This document shows, piece by piece, positions 1 to 10,939 of a stretch of DNA of 42,050 nucleotides (positions are counted from its first letter, which is position 1; each line of letters starts with the position of its first letter). This stretch comes from Aneurinibacillus aneurinilyticus ATCC 12856 (GTDB lineage: Bacteria > Bacillota > Bacilli > Aneurinibacillales > Aneurinibacillaceae). The position numbers and the translations under genes were made by a program. The notes under the pieces were generated by a model. It saw only the letters and a program-made list of their open reading frames with translations, did no database searches and was not told where the DNA came from. The stretch lies in assembly GCF_000466385.1 (NCBI RefSeq), contig NZ_KE952751.1, positions 1 to 42,050 on the forward strand. Direction: 5' to 3'.

Positions 1-24
1 TGCACCTTCCTTCTTCCACCTTAT

Positions 25-43
25 GGATAATCAAAAGGCGTGA
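25..43 (+). repeat. Dispersed GGATAATCAA motif, copy 1
   Basis: Positions 11-43 match 21961-21993 at 28 of 33 bases, including the block GGATAATCAAAAGGCGTGA. The shared core ATAATCAA recurs at 30901 and, inverted, at 42013. Nothing in the first 270 bases after it looks like a long gene. It could be a regulator site or the end of a small mobile element; the sequence does not decide. Confidence 0.6.
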
Positions 44-272
44 CATATTTCTACTAATTTTCACATGCACAAGAGATAATCACAAGCAGAATAAAGAGAA
101 CAAGAATGAAGTTAATTTCCATTCGACTTCCAAAGAACCCCATTTCTTCACCCCCTTTCAATACGGAATCTAATCTCATACTATGTAGCTGGAGAAGGAC
201 GAGTGTTGGGTTCTAGCCGTTATTTAGAAGTTTAGGTAATTGTAATTGTGATATTTTGTTTCCTGGGAGGGG

Positions 273-413
273 GTGAATTATTCAATTAAACGCACAAAAA
301 TCTCTAAAAATAGGTTTTTGGGGGCGCTCCTCTTTGAAGCCGCGAAACGATGGGATAAGTTATTCGTCATTAATAGGTTAGGAGGAAAAATACTTTTGAA
401 TGATGGGAGGTAG
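273..413 (+). CDS. Possible small basic peptide (46 aa)
   Basis: A GTG-initiated frame of 46 codons follows the purine-rich ribosome-site-like GGGAGGGG, but the spacing to GTG is only about 2 bases, which is poor. The predicted peptide is basic, with a central hydrophobic stretch (FLGALLFEAA) and a late RLGG. I recognise no family. It is the only candidate gene in the first 520 bases; otherwise positions 1-442 hold only the dispersed motif at 25-43 and no gene that I can support. Confidence 0.2.
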   Translation: MNYSIKRTKISKNRFLGALLFEAAKRWDKLFVINRLGGKILLNDGR

Positions 414-442
414 TCTGGCATAGCGGACTGATATAAAAGCCA

Positions 443-478
443 CCCGTCTTATCTGGAACATGTACCGGATAAGGCGGG
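443..478 (-). terminator. Terminator after the UspA/zinc-ribbon pair
   Basis: A fully paired 14-bp stem (443-456 with 465-478, two G-T pairs) has an 8-base loop. Read on the minus strand it is followed by GTGGCTTTTAT, a short T tract, and it lies about 45 bases past the stop of the minus-strand gene ending at 525. Confidence 0.55.
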
Positions 479-524
479 CGTACTCTATTATACGGAGTTT
501 GAATCGAGCGTGGTTTCCTTTGTT

Positions 525-713
525 TCATCTTGTAATTTCTTGCTTATATGTAGCGAGCTTCATTAAATATTCTTTAGAGAATTCCTCATGGTACGGAATC
601 GTCGGAACGTTTGTAATGTCGCGGCCGCAGTGAGTACATTGCCATTCGCCAGGAATTAAATAATCAGCGGAGACGCTGATTTTTAAGCAATGACAGCAAA
701 GTTTTTTGTGCAT
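525..713 (-). CDS. Small zinc-ribbon protein
   Basis: A 62-residue protein with two paired-cysteine knuckles: CCHC at residues 6-9 and CTHC at about 26-29, about 20 residues apart, as expected for one structural Zn site. The C-terminal half is short and charged with no recognisable domain. The start is supported by AGGAGAGGA about 10 bases upstream. It begins 35 bases after the UspA gene on the same strand, so the two probably form one transcript ending at the hairpin 443-478. The function is unknown; a nucleic-acid or protein-binding accessory is possible but is inference only. Confidence 0.65.
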   Translation of the reverse strand: MHKKLCCHCLKISVSADYLIPGEWQCTHCGRDITNVPTIPYHEEFSKEYLMKLATYKQEITR

Positions 714-748
714 CGTCTAGAGTTCCTCTCCTAAAAGGTAATACAATC

Positions 749-1162
749 TTATTTTACAATAACGACAGGACGCGAAGATAACCGGATGACTTTCATACTT
801 ACACTGCCGAGCACAAGCTCCTCATAATTGCTGAGTCCTCGACAACCCATTACGATAAGATCGATCCCGGTTTGTTCTGCAAACTCCAGCAGCTGTTCAG
901 CTACGTCGCCTTCTAGTATATTCCAGAATACTTTTCCATGCACTGTAAGCTTCTGTACAGTGTGTGCCAATAGTTTTTCCGTGTGCGATTTGTATTCGTC
1001 CTTAAGGCCTGGATAAACACGTAGGAGTGTAGTATCGATATCCGGCAGTACACTTGCTACGTATACTTCTATATCACGCACTTTGGCGGCTTTGTTATTA
1101 ATGAAGGCAATGGATTTCTCATCATAGGCGGATCCGTCAACCGCTAGTAGTATTTTGTTCAT
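749..1162 (-). CDS. Universal stress protein (UspA family)
   Basis: A 137-residue single Usp domain, the normal family length. It opens with the beta-1 strand KILLAVDGS and carries the ATP-binding signature G-x2-G-x9-G-S near the C-terminus (MGCRGLSNYEELVLGSVS, about residues 106-123), then the closing strand PVVIVK. This signature marks the ATP-binding subgroup of cytoplasmic stress proteins. GAGGGG three bases before ATG gives a close but usable ribosome site, and a TATAAT-like hexamer lies upstream on the minus strand (complement of about 1191-1199). The next gene in the transcript is the small zinc-ribbon protein. Confidence 0.9.
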   Translation of the reverse strand: MNKILLAVDGSAYDEKSIAFINNKAAKVRDIEVYVASVLPDIDTTLLRVYPGLKDEYKSHTEKLLAHTVQKLTVHGKVFWNILEGDVAEQLLEFAEQTGIDLIVMGCRGLSNYEELVLGSVSMKVIRLSSRPVVIVK

Positions 1163-1233
1163 GTTCCCCTCGGTTTTTTTCTTTTTATTTCATTATAATC
1201 AAAAAATGCAGCATGAAAAGTCTGGTTTTAAGA

Positions 1234-2055
1234 TTAGCACTTTATATTACTCTCTTTTTGCAGGACAAATTTTTCGATGACATGGCGCACACCTTCTTCA
1301 TTGTTGGAGAAAGTAATATAGTCGGCAATTTGCTTGATTGCCTCTGGGGCATTACCCATCGCTACTCCGAGCCCTGCGGTCTCAATCAAATCCAGATCGT
1401 TGTAGCTATCGCCGATCCCGATAATTTCTGAGCGATCGATGCCGAGCGTTTTGGCAAAATGCAGGACGGCACTTCCTTTGTTTGCTTCCGGATGCATGAC
1501 TTCAAGGAAATATGGTTTTGATTTAGTAATGTGTGCAGTTTCGCCGAATTCTGCGCGCAATTCTTCTGCTAGCTCGTCCAGCACTTTTGGTTCATCGAAA
1601 TACAGCAGCTTAATACAATCTCGCTCAGCTAACCGATGGAGGTCTGATTCCACAGTATATGGAACACCGGCAATTTTTACATACTGCCGGATTTTATCGT
1701 TATCTTCTGGTGAGTAGAGGATATCGTCTTGATACACTTGCAGGTGTATATTTTTTGTGCGTGCGATGTCGATGACACGTCGGGAGATATCCGGTGTTAC
1801 AAGTCGTTCGTACATAACCGTCTCACCTTTTGTATCTTTAACTATTGCGCCTTGATAGGTAACCAATGGTACGTTTAATTCAAGCTGAGATGCGAATGGC
1901 AGGGCGGACGGAAACATACGTCCGGTAGCCAATGTGACGACGACTCCAGCCTCGATAGCCTGTTTAATCGCGTCTGATGTTCCGGGTGTAATCGTTAAGT
2001 CGTCGGTTAGTAGCGTATCGTCCATATCAATCGCAATCATCCGATACATCGTCAT
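1234..2055 (-). CDS. Cof-type HAD-IIB hydrolase
   Basis: About 273 residues. The HAD motif I DMDDT is at residues 10-14 (Asp10 nucleophile, Asp12 acid/base), and motif IV GDSYNDLDL lies in the last quarter, followed by GLGVAMGNA, typical of Cof/YidA-type sugar-phosphate or flavin-phosphate phosphatases with a type IIB cap. The cytoplasmic substrate cannot be told from sequence. The frame can also open at a GTG at 2061, but AAGGAG sits five bases before the ATG at 2055, so I prefer 2055. It lies upstream of the UspA gene on the same strand with a 71-base gap. Confidence 0.9.
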   Translation of the reverse strand: MTMYRMIAIDMDDTLLTDDLTITPGTSDAIKQAIEAGVVVTLATGRMFPSALPFASQLELNVPLVTYQGAIVKDTKGETVMYERLVTPDISRRVIDIARTKNIHLQVYQDDILYSPEDNDKIRQYVKIAGVPYTVESDLHRLAERDCIKLLYFDEPKVLDELAEELRAEFGETAHITKSKPYFLEVMHPEANKGSAVLHFAKTLGIDRSEIIGIGDSYNDLDLIETAGLGVAMGNAPEAIKQIADYITFSNNEEGVRHVIEKFVLQKESNIKC

Positions 2056-2061
2056 GTCCAC

Positions 2062-2880
2062 TCCTTTTTGCTTATCTGTGTTTCTTATCCTATCATATCA
2101 CATTTATTCGCATGCAAAAGAAACAGTAGCGTGCGTGTTATGAATGAAAAACACACATATAAAGCGCTCAATGAATGGCAAGTATAAGTATAATATTGGA
2201 TTTTTACCATGTGCAGAATATATGCCCTGATTTCAAATAGGCCTGAATATGCATTTGCACCAAATATGTGGAGCACAGTTATTTCCCGTAAGGCATTTTT
2301 GAACCATTTTATGTATCATCATGTAGGGGCTGGCGGAAACTTTGAATTATAGAGGAAAAATAATAAAGGCTCTTGCAGCGTGTATAGAAACACAGTACAA
2401 GAGCCTGCATTACAAGATAACGACGCATTCACGCGTCTTGATCATACTGAGGATTTCATTTTCTTCTACTATGTACTCCGTATATGATTAATAGGATTCT
2501 AACGTGAGCTGGCTCACTTGTCAAATAGAGCATAAGAAGAGTGCCGCAAATTAGCGGATATAACGACTTTCTTTTATTCTCGTCCAGTACGCGTCCCGTT
2601 TCTTTTCTACCCATGGGTATTTTTGTCCTATTATGCACGATAGCACATAGAATAATACATAGCGAAAATACGGGGGAGAGAAGGCATGGCTATCAATTAG
2701 GGGATTGTTGCGCATAAGTTATCGCCTCACATGTTTTTATATTTACAGCAACAGTATAAAATTATTTTTTGTCAAGATAGATATCAAACACTTTTGTCTG
2801 CGCGACCGCCGTAGTATTTTAATGAATGGGATTTGTGTTGAATGTCAGATGTGTAACATAAAAAAGGGGGAACGCTACAC
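2062..2880. other. Gene-poor stretch, about 0.8 kb
   Basis: No convincing gene. A hairpin at 2367-2406 pairs AGGCTCTTG with CAAGAGCCT around an inner GTGT/ACAC stem and has no T run, so it is more like a small element end or RNA structure than a terminator. A 55-60 residue minus-strand frame (2456-2638) contains a hydrophobic segment but has no good ribosome site. The rest is AT-rich spacer. Confidence 0.5.
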
Positions 2881-3528
2881 TTAGGACAATTGTTGTTTTA
2901 ACTTCTCTAAAAGCGCCATCTGGCCCCCCATTAAATCCGCAATGGATGTTTGCATAGCTGGTGTCTGTGGCGTATATATCCAGCGATCTTTTTGCATCAT
3001 TTGCATCACTTTATATGTGGCGAGTGCGTCATCAAGCGCACGATGCGTTTGGGAGCTTTCCGCCAATCCATATTTGTCTAGGGCGTACCATAGCCCTGGT
3101 GTGTCTTTGTACCCGTAATAAAACTGATATGCTTTAGATAGGTCCAGCCAATCCTCCAACATGACGGAAAACGGAAATTTCACATGGTGTTCGCGACAAT
3201 TGCGGCGCAGTCCTCTCATATCAAGATCGCCCCACGTCACTAATGTAGTCTTCTCCGGAATATAGCGCGCCAATACCTCATCAATCATCTCTGTAAAATC
3301 CATTCCGCCTGTTACATCCTCCTGTGTAATTCCGGTTAAGTTTACGCATTTCTCGCCCAACTGGGGAAAGAAGACGGGCGATACCAATGAAGAGAATGTA
3401 TCAATAATCTCGTCTTCTTCTACGATGACCATTCCAGCCTCAATTACCTCATGAAAGAATCCTTTTGGCGCTTCTTTTCTTTCGAATGTCGTAAACTCGA
3501 AGTCAATAAAAATATATCGCTCTTTCAT
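2881..3528 (-). CDS. DEDDh 3'-5' exonuclease, KapD-like
   Basis: A 215-residue exonuclease of the ribonuclease T/DnaQ fold. Visible catalytic residues: Asp9 and Glu11 in FIDFEFTT, a central Asp in WGDLDMRG, and His-Asp in HRALDDALATY. The domain fills the whole protein, as in KapD, the Bacillus inhibitor of the KinA pathway to sporulation; that role is by family only. The open frame extends upstream to 3588, but the ATG at 3528 opens directly onto the core beta-strand and has GAGGGG in front. It is transcribed divergently from the SNase-like gene. Confidence 0.85.
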   Translation of the reverse strand: MKERYIFIDFEFTTFERKEAPKGFFHEVIEAGMVIVEEDEIIDTFSSLVSPVFFPQLGEKCVNLTGITQEDVTGGMDFTEMIDEVLARYIPEKTTLVTWGDLDMRGLRRNCREHHVKFPFSVMLEDWLDLSKAYQFYYGYKDTPGLWYALDKYGLAESSQTHRALDDALATYKVMQMMQKDRWIYTPQTPAMQTSIADLMGGQMALLEKLKQQLS

Positions 3529-3645
3529 CCGGGCCCCTCGTTTCTCTTTTTTTTCAATCATTGTATTTTTAATCGGAAAATCAGTCAATTACTAAGCATC
3601 CCCCGCATATGGTTAAAGTGGACATCGCAGAGGGGGAGGGATAAA

Positions 3646-5760
<2,115 letters not shown>

Positions 5761-6032
5761 CTACCATCCTTTGTTTTCGATTTTTCTCACTAAACATGCA
5801 TTATAGCACACTTTTCTTCCGCATAGTCCCATGAGTGGACTTTTATGCAGGTCAGTTGTTTTTGGAAGCAGGAATTTTTAGCATTATTCGACTAAAATTA
5901 TCATCTGGTCAGAATATATGTAGTAGTCGATATAAAGTCAAGAAAAGAAGTCAAACATCTATGTGTAATGGTACATTTGTTAATTATTCATAACCTCCGA
6001 TTTAACACAATAACGAAAGAAGGATGAATAGT

Positions 6033-7235
6033 ATGGACCAAATGAAAAATACACGTTACGCCAATATTATCCCAATGAAGGAATTAGATACGAAGGAGAA
6101 AAGGCTGTATCCATTTCCGATATACGATAAGCTCAGAGAGGAAACCCCTGTACGCTATGATAAGGAGCGGGCATGCTGGGATATATTTCGTTATGATGAT
6201 GTTCACCTTGTGTTAAAAAATCCAAAGCTATTCTCTTCCCGCCGTTCACAAGGCGAGAAAAGGGAAAGCTTGCTAATTATGGACCCGCCCAAACATACCC
6301 AGATGCGTAACCTTGTAAATAAGGCATTCACACCAAAGGTCATTCAGGAGTTGGAGCCACGCATTGCAGAGATTACAAACGGACTGCTAGACGAGGTGAT
6401 ACCTAATACCCGGATGGATATGGTATACGATGTGGCCGGACCCCTGCCTGTCATTATGATCGCCGAATTATTAGGTGTTCCGGCGCGCGATCGCCAATTG
6501 TTTAAAGCATGGTCCGATGTGCTGGTAAAGGGGCCTGAAGTAAACACAGACGAGGCGTTTACCTCAGTGATGGCTGAAAAACGTCAGGCATCAGATGAGC
6601 TGAGCGATTATTTCAAAGACATACTTGTTCAACGCCGACGCAAGCGTGAGAATGATTTAATTTCTTTGCTGCTGGATGCGGAAATTGATGGAGAAAAGCT
6701 GTCTGAAGAGGAACTACTCGGATTTTGCATCCTGCTATTGGTGGCGGGAAATGAGACAACGACGAATCTTATCGTAAATGCGATCCGCTATATGACAGAA
6801 GATGTGCCGCTCCAGGCTCATTTGCGAGCACATCCTGAATTGCTTCCGCATGCAATAGAGGAGACATTGCGATTTTATCCGCCCATTCAGGCGATTGGAC
6901 GGATCGCAACGCGAGATGTAGAGATAGGCGGACAGAAGGTTGAAGCTGGCAGCCAGGTGATTAGCTGGGTTGCTGCGGCTAACCGTGACGGCCGGAAGTT
7001 TGCGGAGGCAGCACGTTTTGTTCCAACTCGAAAACCCAATCCCCATCTTGGCTTCGGATTTGGGATTCATTTCTGCCTGGGAGCGCCGCTTGCCCGATTG
7101 GAAGCAAGAATTGTGCTTGGCATTTTGTTGCACCGGTGTATAGATATTGAACGTGAAGAAGGCGCTTTGTTGCATCCGATCCAAAGCCCGTTCGTGTTCG
7201 GCGTGACTCATTTTCCAGTCCGTTTCCGAACATGA
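6033..7235 (+). CDS. Cytochrome P450 (bacterial CYP107-like)
   Basis: A 400-residue soluble class I P450. The oxygen-activating helix carries AGNETT, the K helix EETLR gives ExxR, and the haem loop is FGFGIHFCLG with the Cys ligand at about residue 348. Family members hydroxylate fatty acids, macrolides or other secondary metabolites using ferredoxin and reductase; no redox partner is encoded nearby and the substrate is not visible. The frame can open at 6024, but that ATG overlaps the ribosome site GAAGGA, so the ATG at 6033 is chosen. It stands alone between its own upstream region and the hairpin 7285-7319. Confidence 0.92.
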   Translation: MDQMKNTRYANIIPMKELDTKEKRLYPFPIYDKLREETPVRYDKERACWDIFRYDDVHLVLKNPKLFSSRRSQGEKRESLLIMDPPKHTQMRNLVNKAFTPKVIQELEPRIAEITNGLLDEVIPNTRMDMVYDVAGPLPVIMIAELLGVPARDRQLFKAWSDVLVKGPEVNTDEAFTSVMAEKRQASDELSDYFKDILVQRRRKRENDLISLLLDAEIDGEKLSEEELLGFCILLLVAGNETTTNLIVNAIRYMTEDVPLQAHLRAHPELLPHAIEETLRFYPPIQAIGRIATRDVEIGGQKVEAGSQVISWVAAANRDGRKFAEAARFVPTRKPNPHLGFGFGIHFCLGAPLARLEARIVLGILLHRCIDIEREEGALLHPIQSPFVFGVTHFPVRFRT

Positions 7236-7284
7236 TTGACGAAGGGTAAAGTCGGTATCATAATAAGAGAATAAAGTAAAAATT

Positions 7285-7319
7285 CCATCAGCTTAGGGCT
7301 TTTCATCCTTTGCTGATGG
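7285..7319 (+). terminator. Terminator after cytochrome P450
   Basis: Stem CCATCAGC (7285-7292) with GCTGATGG (7312-7319), followed by TTTGTTG. Confidence 0.65.
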
Positions 7320-7361
7320 TTTGTTGCACCTAGTGGAAGGTGAGAAAGAAGCAGGACATTA

Positions 7362-7405
7362 AAGACTGGAAAACACGCCAGTCTTTTTTCTGCTGGGGCG
7401 CACAG
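7362..7405 (+). terminator. Terminator inside a two-copy repeat
   Basis: Stem AAGACTGG (7362-7369) with CCAGTCTT (7378-7385), then a T run. The region from 7376 onward (cgCCAG, then tcttttttctg, then CTGGggcgc) is repeated near 15326 with CTGG and CCAG swapped, see findings. Confidence 0.7.
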
Positions 7406-7508
7406 GGCCTATCTCCTGTTCTTCACCAACTTTTAAACTTTCCTATCTTCAACCATGCTGCATGTTGAAATATTAAGTGTAACTTATACAGAAAGGCAGG
7501 AGTTACGT

Positions 7509-8309
7509 ATGTCTATCAAAAATATAACGGACCATACAGGACGCCTCGTAACGTATTCCTATCCTCCACAGCGTATTGTTTCATTATGTCCGTCGCTTAC
7601 CGATACGCTGTTTGCGCTTGGGTTGAATGAGCGCATCGTGGGCCGGACCCAATTCTGCATCCATCCTGCTAAAGAAGTACAGAATGTACGGCGGGTAGGT
7701 GGGACAAAGCAAATTAAGACGGACATTATTAATGAACTTAACCCCGATTTAATCATTGCCGAAAAAGAAGAGAATCCGAAAGAGATGGTGGAATCTTTGG
7801 CGAAGTCGTATCCGGTCTATGTAACAGATGTGGAATCTTATGAAGATGCATTGCGTATGATTACGGATTTAGGAGAAGTAACCGGAACAGCAAAAGCTGC
7901 GCATGCGATGGTTTGCGATATCAATGCAGCATTTAGCTTTTTAAAACCTGCATCAGGAATTCGTGTCGCCTATCTTATTTGGCAGAAGCCGTATATGGCT
8001 GCCGGGAATCATACATACATTCATTCGCTGCTGGAGAAGTGCGGCTTTGTCAATGTGTTCAAAGATGCACCGGGGCGTTATCCACAAATAACAGAAGATG
8101 ATCTGCGTGCAGCTAATCCAGACTATATTTTCTTATCATCGGAGCCTTTTCCTTTTCAGGAAACGCACGTGCAATTGTTCCGTGAAATGATTCAAGGGAG
8201 CAAGCCTGTGCTGGTAGATGGGGAGATGTTCTCATGGTATGGGGTCCATATGAAGAAGGCTGCTCCATACTTTCAAAGATTGCTGACTAAAATTTCATCG
8301 GAGAAGTGA
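7509..8309 (+). CDS. BtuF/FepB-fold metal-chelate-binding protein without signal peptide
   Basis: About 266 residues of the helical-backbone metal receptor fold (periplasmic binding protein class III): PPQRIVSLCPSLTDTLFALG opens lobe 1, VRRVGGTKQIKTDIINELNPD follows, a long helix links to lobe 2, and ANPDYIFLSSEPF ends it. Relatives bind cobalamin or ferric siderophores for ABC importers. This one has no signal peptide or lipobox, and no permease or ATPase gene is adjacent, so a cytoplasmic role is suggested (inference). The start at 7509 is set by GGCAGGAG six bases upstream; the longer frame from 7455 adds no export signal. It converges with the HxlR gene across hairpin 8319-8347. Confidence 0.8.
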   Translation: MSIKNITDHTGRLVTYSYPPQRIVSLCPSLTDTLFALGLNERIVGRTQFCIHPAKEVQNVRRVGGTKQIKTDIINELNPDLIIAEKEENPKEMVESLAKSYPVYVTDVESYEDALRMITDLGEVTGTAKAAHAMVCDINAAFSFLKPASGIRVAYLIWQKPYMAAGNHTYIHSLLEKCGFVNVFKDAPGRYPQITEDDLRAANPDYIFLSSEPFPFQETHVQLFREMIQGSKPVLVDGEMFSWYGVHMKKAAPYFQRLLTKISSEK

Positions 8310-8318
8310 ACAATGCAA

Positions 8319-8347
8319 AAAAGCCGGTGACTAAGTCATCGGCTTTT
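8319..8347. terminator. Bidirectional terminator
   Basis: A 13-bp stem AAAAGCCGGTGAC with GTCATCGGCTTTT (one G-T pair) and loop TAA, between the convergent binding-protein and HxlR genes. T and A tracts sit on both sides. Confidence 0.8.
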
Positions 8348-8348
8348 C

Positions 8349-8660
8349 CTATATCCATGATTCTGCCCAGCGCTGTACTTGTTCCATCGTTGGCTGTAAT
8401 GCTTTTCCTTTATCCGTAAGCTCATATTCGATGCGTACGGGTGTTTCTGGATACACGTGTCGGTTTACTATACCGGCGCGTTCAAGCTCTTTAAATCGCT
8501 CTGTTAGCATGCGGTCGCTCATATTCGGAATTAGTTCCTTTACTTCACAGAATCGCTTCGGACCGTCTATCATTGATTGAATAATAAGGCCTGTCCAGCG
8601 TTTTCCGAGCAGTTCAAACGCAGCTTCGAATCGGGGACATAGCGCGTGATCATGCTTCAT
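8349..8660 (-). CDS. HxlR-family winged-helix regulator
   Basis: About 103 residues, full family length. The conserved N-terminal Cys is present in ALCPRFEAAFELLGKRW, the spot used for redox or electrophile sensing in YodB and HypR. The winged helix follows, with LIPNMSDRMLTERFKELERAG as recognition region and YELTDKGKAL as wing. GGAGG eight bases before the ATG at 8660 decides the start; a longer frame would start inside that ribosome site. It is divergent from the arylamine N-acetyltransferase gene (172 bases between starts), which is a likely target, as HxlR regulators often control neighbouring detoxification genes (inference). Confidence 0.88.
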   Translation of the reverse strand: MKHDHALCPRFEAAFELLGKRWTGLIIQSMIDGPKRFCEVKELIPNMSDRMLTERFKELERAGIVNRHVYPETPVRIEYELTDKGKALQPTMEQVQRWAESWI

Positions 8661-8831
8661 GATTTTCACCTCCATATATATTTTACCACAGTTACTTTAA
8701 AAAAATTAGTATAAATACGTAAGATATAACAATGGAGAAAGTTTTTTTCCCGAGCAGGGTGGTGTTTGTTTTGTGCAAGACCGCTCAACAAGATACAATT
8801 GCAATAGAAATCATAAAGGGGTGAGTGGCTA

Positions 8832-9599
8832 ATGGATGTACAAACATATTTAAAGCGTATACAGTTTCCTTTGTCTGCTGCACATATTCGACCCACATTT
8901 TCTTGTCTGTCGGAATTGCAGAAACAGCACCTGTTGCATGTTCCGTTTGGCAATCTGGATGTAATGAATAGCGTCCCGATTGTATTATCACCGGAGCGTC
9001 TGTATGAGAAAATCATCCTCCGGCAGCGGGAGGGATTTTGCTATGAACTCAATGGGCTGTTTTGCTGGTTGCTGTGTGAGCTTGGTTTTTCTGCGCATTT
9101 GGTAGCTGCAATCGTTCATGCAGGCGACGGAAAATGGAGTGTGGATAATAGTCATGCGACCATTCTTGTTCATCTTGATCAACCGTACCTTGTGGATGTT
9201 GGGTTCGGCGATTCGGCCCGTGTGCCACTCCCGTTGACAGGAGAAGAAAGAGAAGATATAAGCGGCATATATCGTATTATTCCTTACGAGAAGCCGGGTA
9301 TGTACGATTTACAGAAGCGAACAGAGGATGCGTGGACAGTGAAAAATCGTTTCTCCATTACACCTAAAAAGCTTGCTGACTTTCACGCAGTATGTGAATA
9401 TACGCAGACGTCGCCTGAATCCCATTTTACTAGTCGCCGCATCGTAACACAAGCCATAATAGACGGCAGAATTACGCTATCAGGTAATGAAGTGACGGTT
9501 ACAAAAAAAGGGCAGAAAAACAGATTTACAGTGGAGGAGGCAGAAATACCGTCTTTTCTGCGCAATTCGTTTGGCATCGTATGTCACAAAGAACGTTAA
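8832..9599 (+). CDS. Arylamine N-acetyltransferase
   Basis: A 255-residue enzyme that transfers acetyl from acetyl-CoA to arylamines or hydrazines. The Cys-His-Asp triad is complete: Cys70 in REGFCYELNG, His108 in DNSHATILV and Asp122 in LVDVGFGD, at the positions expected for the NAT family. AAGGGGTGAG precedes the ATG. Cytoplasmic. A likely detoxification gene under the divergent HxlR regulator. Ended by the hairpin 9615-9648. Confidence 0.93.
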   Translation: MDVQTYLKRIQFPLSAAHIRPTFSCLSELQKQHLLHVPFGNLDVMNSVPIVLSPERLYEKIILRQREGFCYELNGLFCWLLCELGFSAHLVAAIVHAGDGKWSVDNSHATILVHLDQPYLVDVGFGDSARVPLPLTGEEREDISGIYRIIPYEKPGMYDLQKRTEDAWTVKNRFSITPKKLADFHAVCEYTQTSPESHFTSRRIVTQAIIDGRITLSGNEVTVTKKGQKNRFTVEEAEIPSFLRNSFGIVCHKER

Positions 9600-9614
9600 T
9601 GGGCAAATACGAAG

Positions 9615-9648
9615 GATGTAGAAGGTGGGATACCCCGCATTTTACATC
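9615..9648 (+). terminator. Terminator after N-acetyltransferase
   Basis: Long imperfect stem GATGTA...TACATC with inner GGG/CCC pairing, followed by TTTTTTATTT. Confidence 0.75.
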
Positions 9649-9749
9649 TTTTTTATTTCCTTCAAATCCCATATATATACAGGAAAAATTCTTATTTTCC
9701 GAGAGGTATTTGAACAAGATAACGGAAGAGGCTTGGTAAGGAGGGCTTT

Positions 9750-10863
9750 ATGAGAAAAATGCGTCTGCTTCTCCCCATTTTTTTTATATTTGTGGGTATA
9801 TGCTGTACAGGCATGTCCACCTTTAGCTTAGTGGGGGCGGATAGCTATGCTACAGTCGTGGTTAAAAGTACACCGGCTGCAGAGAATGAGACCCGGCTCA
9901 AAATTATCATTCGCGGTCTTCCGTCCGTCGTCGTTCGTGCAAAAAAAAACAAAAGTAAGCATGCTTCCTGTTACTGATCGCTATCTCATTCTTTCACATA
10001 AAAAAAGGGAAGATACGTATGTTATGGATAAAGAAGGTGGAGTGTTTAATCCACGTACATCAGAACAGCTTCTCATTCCGAAGAAATGGAAAAGCAAGTT
10101 AAAAGCATACGGTGATATGACGGCAGCTTCTCATTATGGAGAGCTACTACCCTGGAATGAGGTGAAAAAGGATATCCTCAACAAATCTGTGCTCACAGTG
10201 ATTGATTTGGAGACGGGACTGCAATTTCAGGCTCAACGAAGAGCCGGAAAATATCATGCTGATGTACAGCCGCTTACAAAGTCTGATACAAAAATAATGA
10301 AGCAAATATACAATGGCAAATGGAGCTGGAAAAGAAAGGCGATTTTGGTTGAAAAGGATGGCCGCTATTATGCAGCTTCCATGCAAGGAATGCCACATGG
10401 AGGAGATGGGATTCCCGGCAATGGCTTTTCCGGACATTTTTGCATTCACTTTCTCGATAGTTTAACCCACGGGTCACGCAATAAAGATCCTGAGCATCAT
10501 TTGATGATTTATAAGGCTGCCGGAAAGCTGGACACATACTTCAAATCCGTAACTCCGCATGAACTCGTCGATAGCTTTATCGGCGCTGTAAATGCGAGGG
10601 AACCGCATATATTGTCACAATGCTTTTTAGATTTACGGCATGTCCGTTTGCTGGAAATGCAAAAAGAACTGCCGAATATTCAAGTGTTTCGCCGTGTCTC
10701 AAAATATACGAAAAAGAAAGATATGACAAATGTGCTGACAGCAGAAATACCAGTAGAAATCCGAATGGAGCGCAAAGGGAAAAGGACAGAAACAGTTAAA
10801 ATGGTATTTCATGTTGGAAGAAATACGAAACAGTCTCCCTGGAAAATCATTAATATAAAATAA
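9750..10863 (+). pseudogene. Secreted protein, frame broken at an A9 run
   Basis: Two overlapping frames make one protein of about 370 residues. The first (9750-9977) begins after AAGGAGGG with a clear signal peptide (LLLPIFFIFVGICC). The second (readable from 9847 to 10863) continues in the +1 frame. They meet at nine A residues, 9941-9949; eight A would join them. The C-terminal part holds a conserved-looking block MPHGGDGIPGNGFSGHFCIHF followed by DSLTHGSRNKDPEHH. I believe I have seen this block in other Bacillales exported proteins of unknown function; its HG...GH.CIH layout recalls the L,D-transpeptidase active site, which is only a guess. It may be a real mutation, RNA-polymerase slippage or a base-call error. 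Confidence 0.7.
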
Positions 10864-10898
10864 ACAGCTGTTGCTAAAACATTTTAATGCATAAACTA

Positions 10899-10927
10899 TT
10901 GACAAATCATTTGAGTAGGAGTACGAT
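10899..10927 (+). promoter_or_regulatory. Sigma-A promoter of the Mg2+ locus
   Basis: A perfect TTGACA at 10899-10904, 17-base spacer, then TACGAT at 10922-10927. The start of transcription near 10934 lies just before the M-box. Confidence 0.75.
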
Positions 10928-10939
10928 TGGGTTTGTATT

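Noticed and set aside
39-65. Crp-type site next to repeat copy 1
   Set aside because: Only one half-site (TCACA) is recognisable, and the expected -10 position holds no hexamer.
2456-2638. Minus-strand frame with a hydrophobic segment
   Set aside because: Poor ribosome-site spacing and no family resemblance; noted as gene-poor region only.
2732-2747. TGTTTTTATATTTACA, a possible fourth Crp-type site
   Set aside because: The left half-site is weak and no -10 hexamer sits 37 bases away on either strand.
8666-9016. 116-codon minus-strand frame
   Set aside because: It overlaps the start of the N-acetyltransferase antisense and has no recognisable domain or ribosome site.
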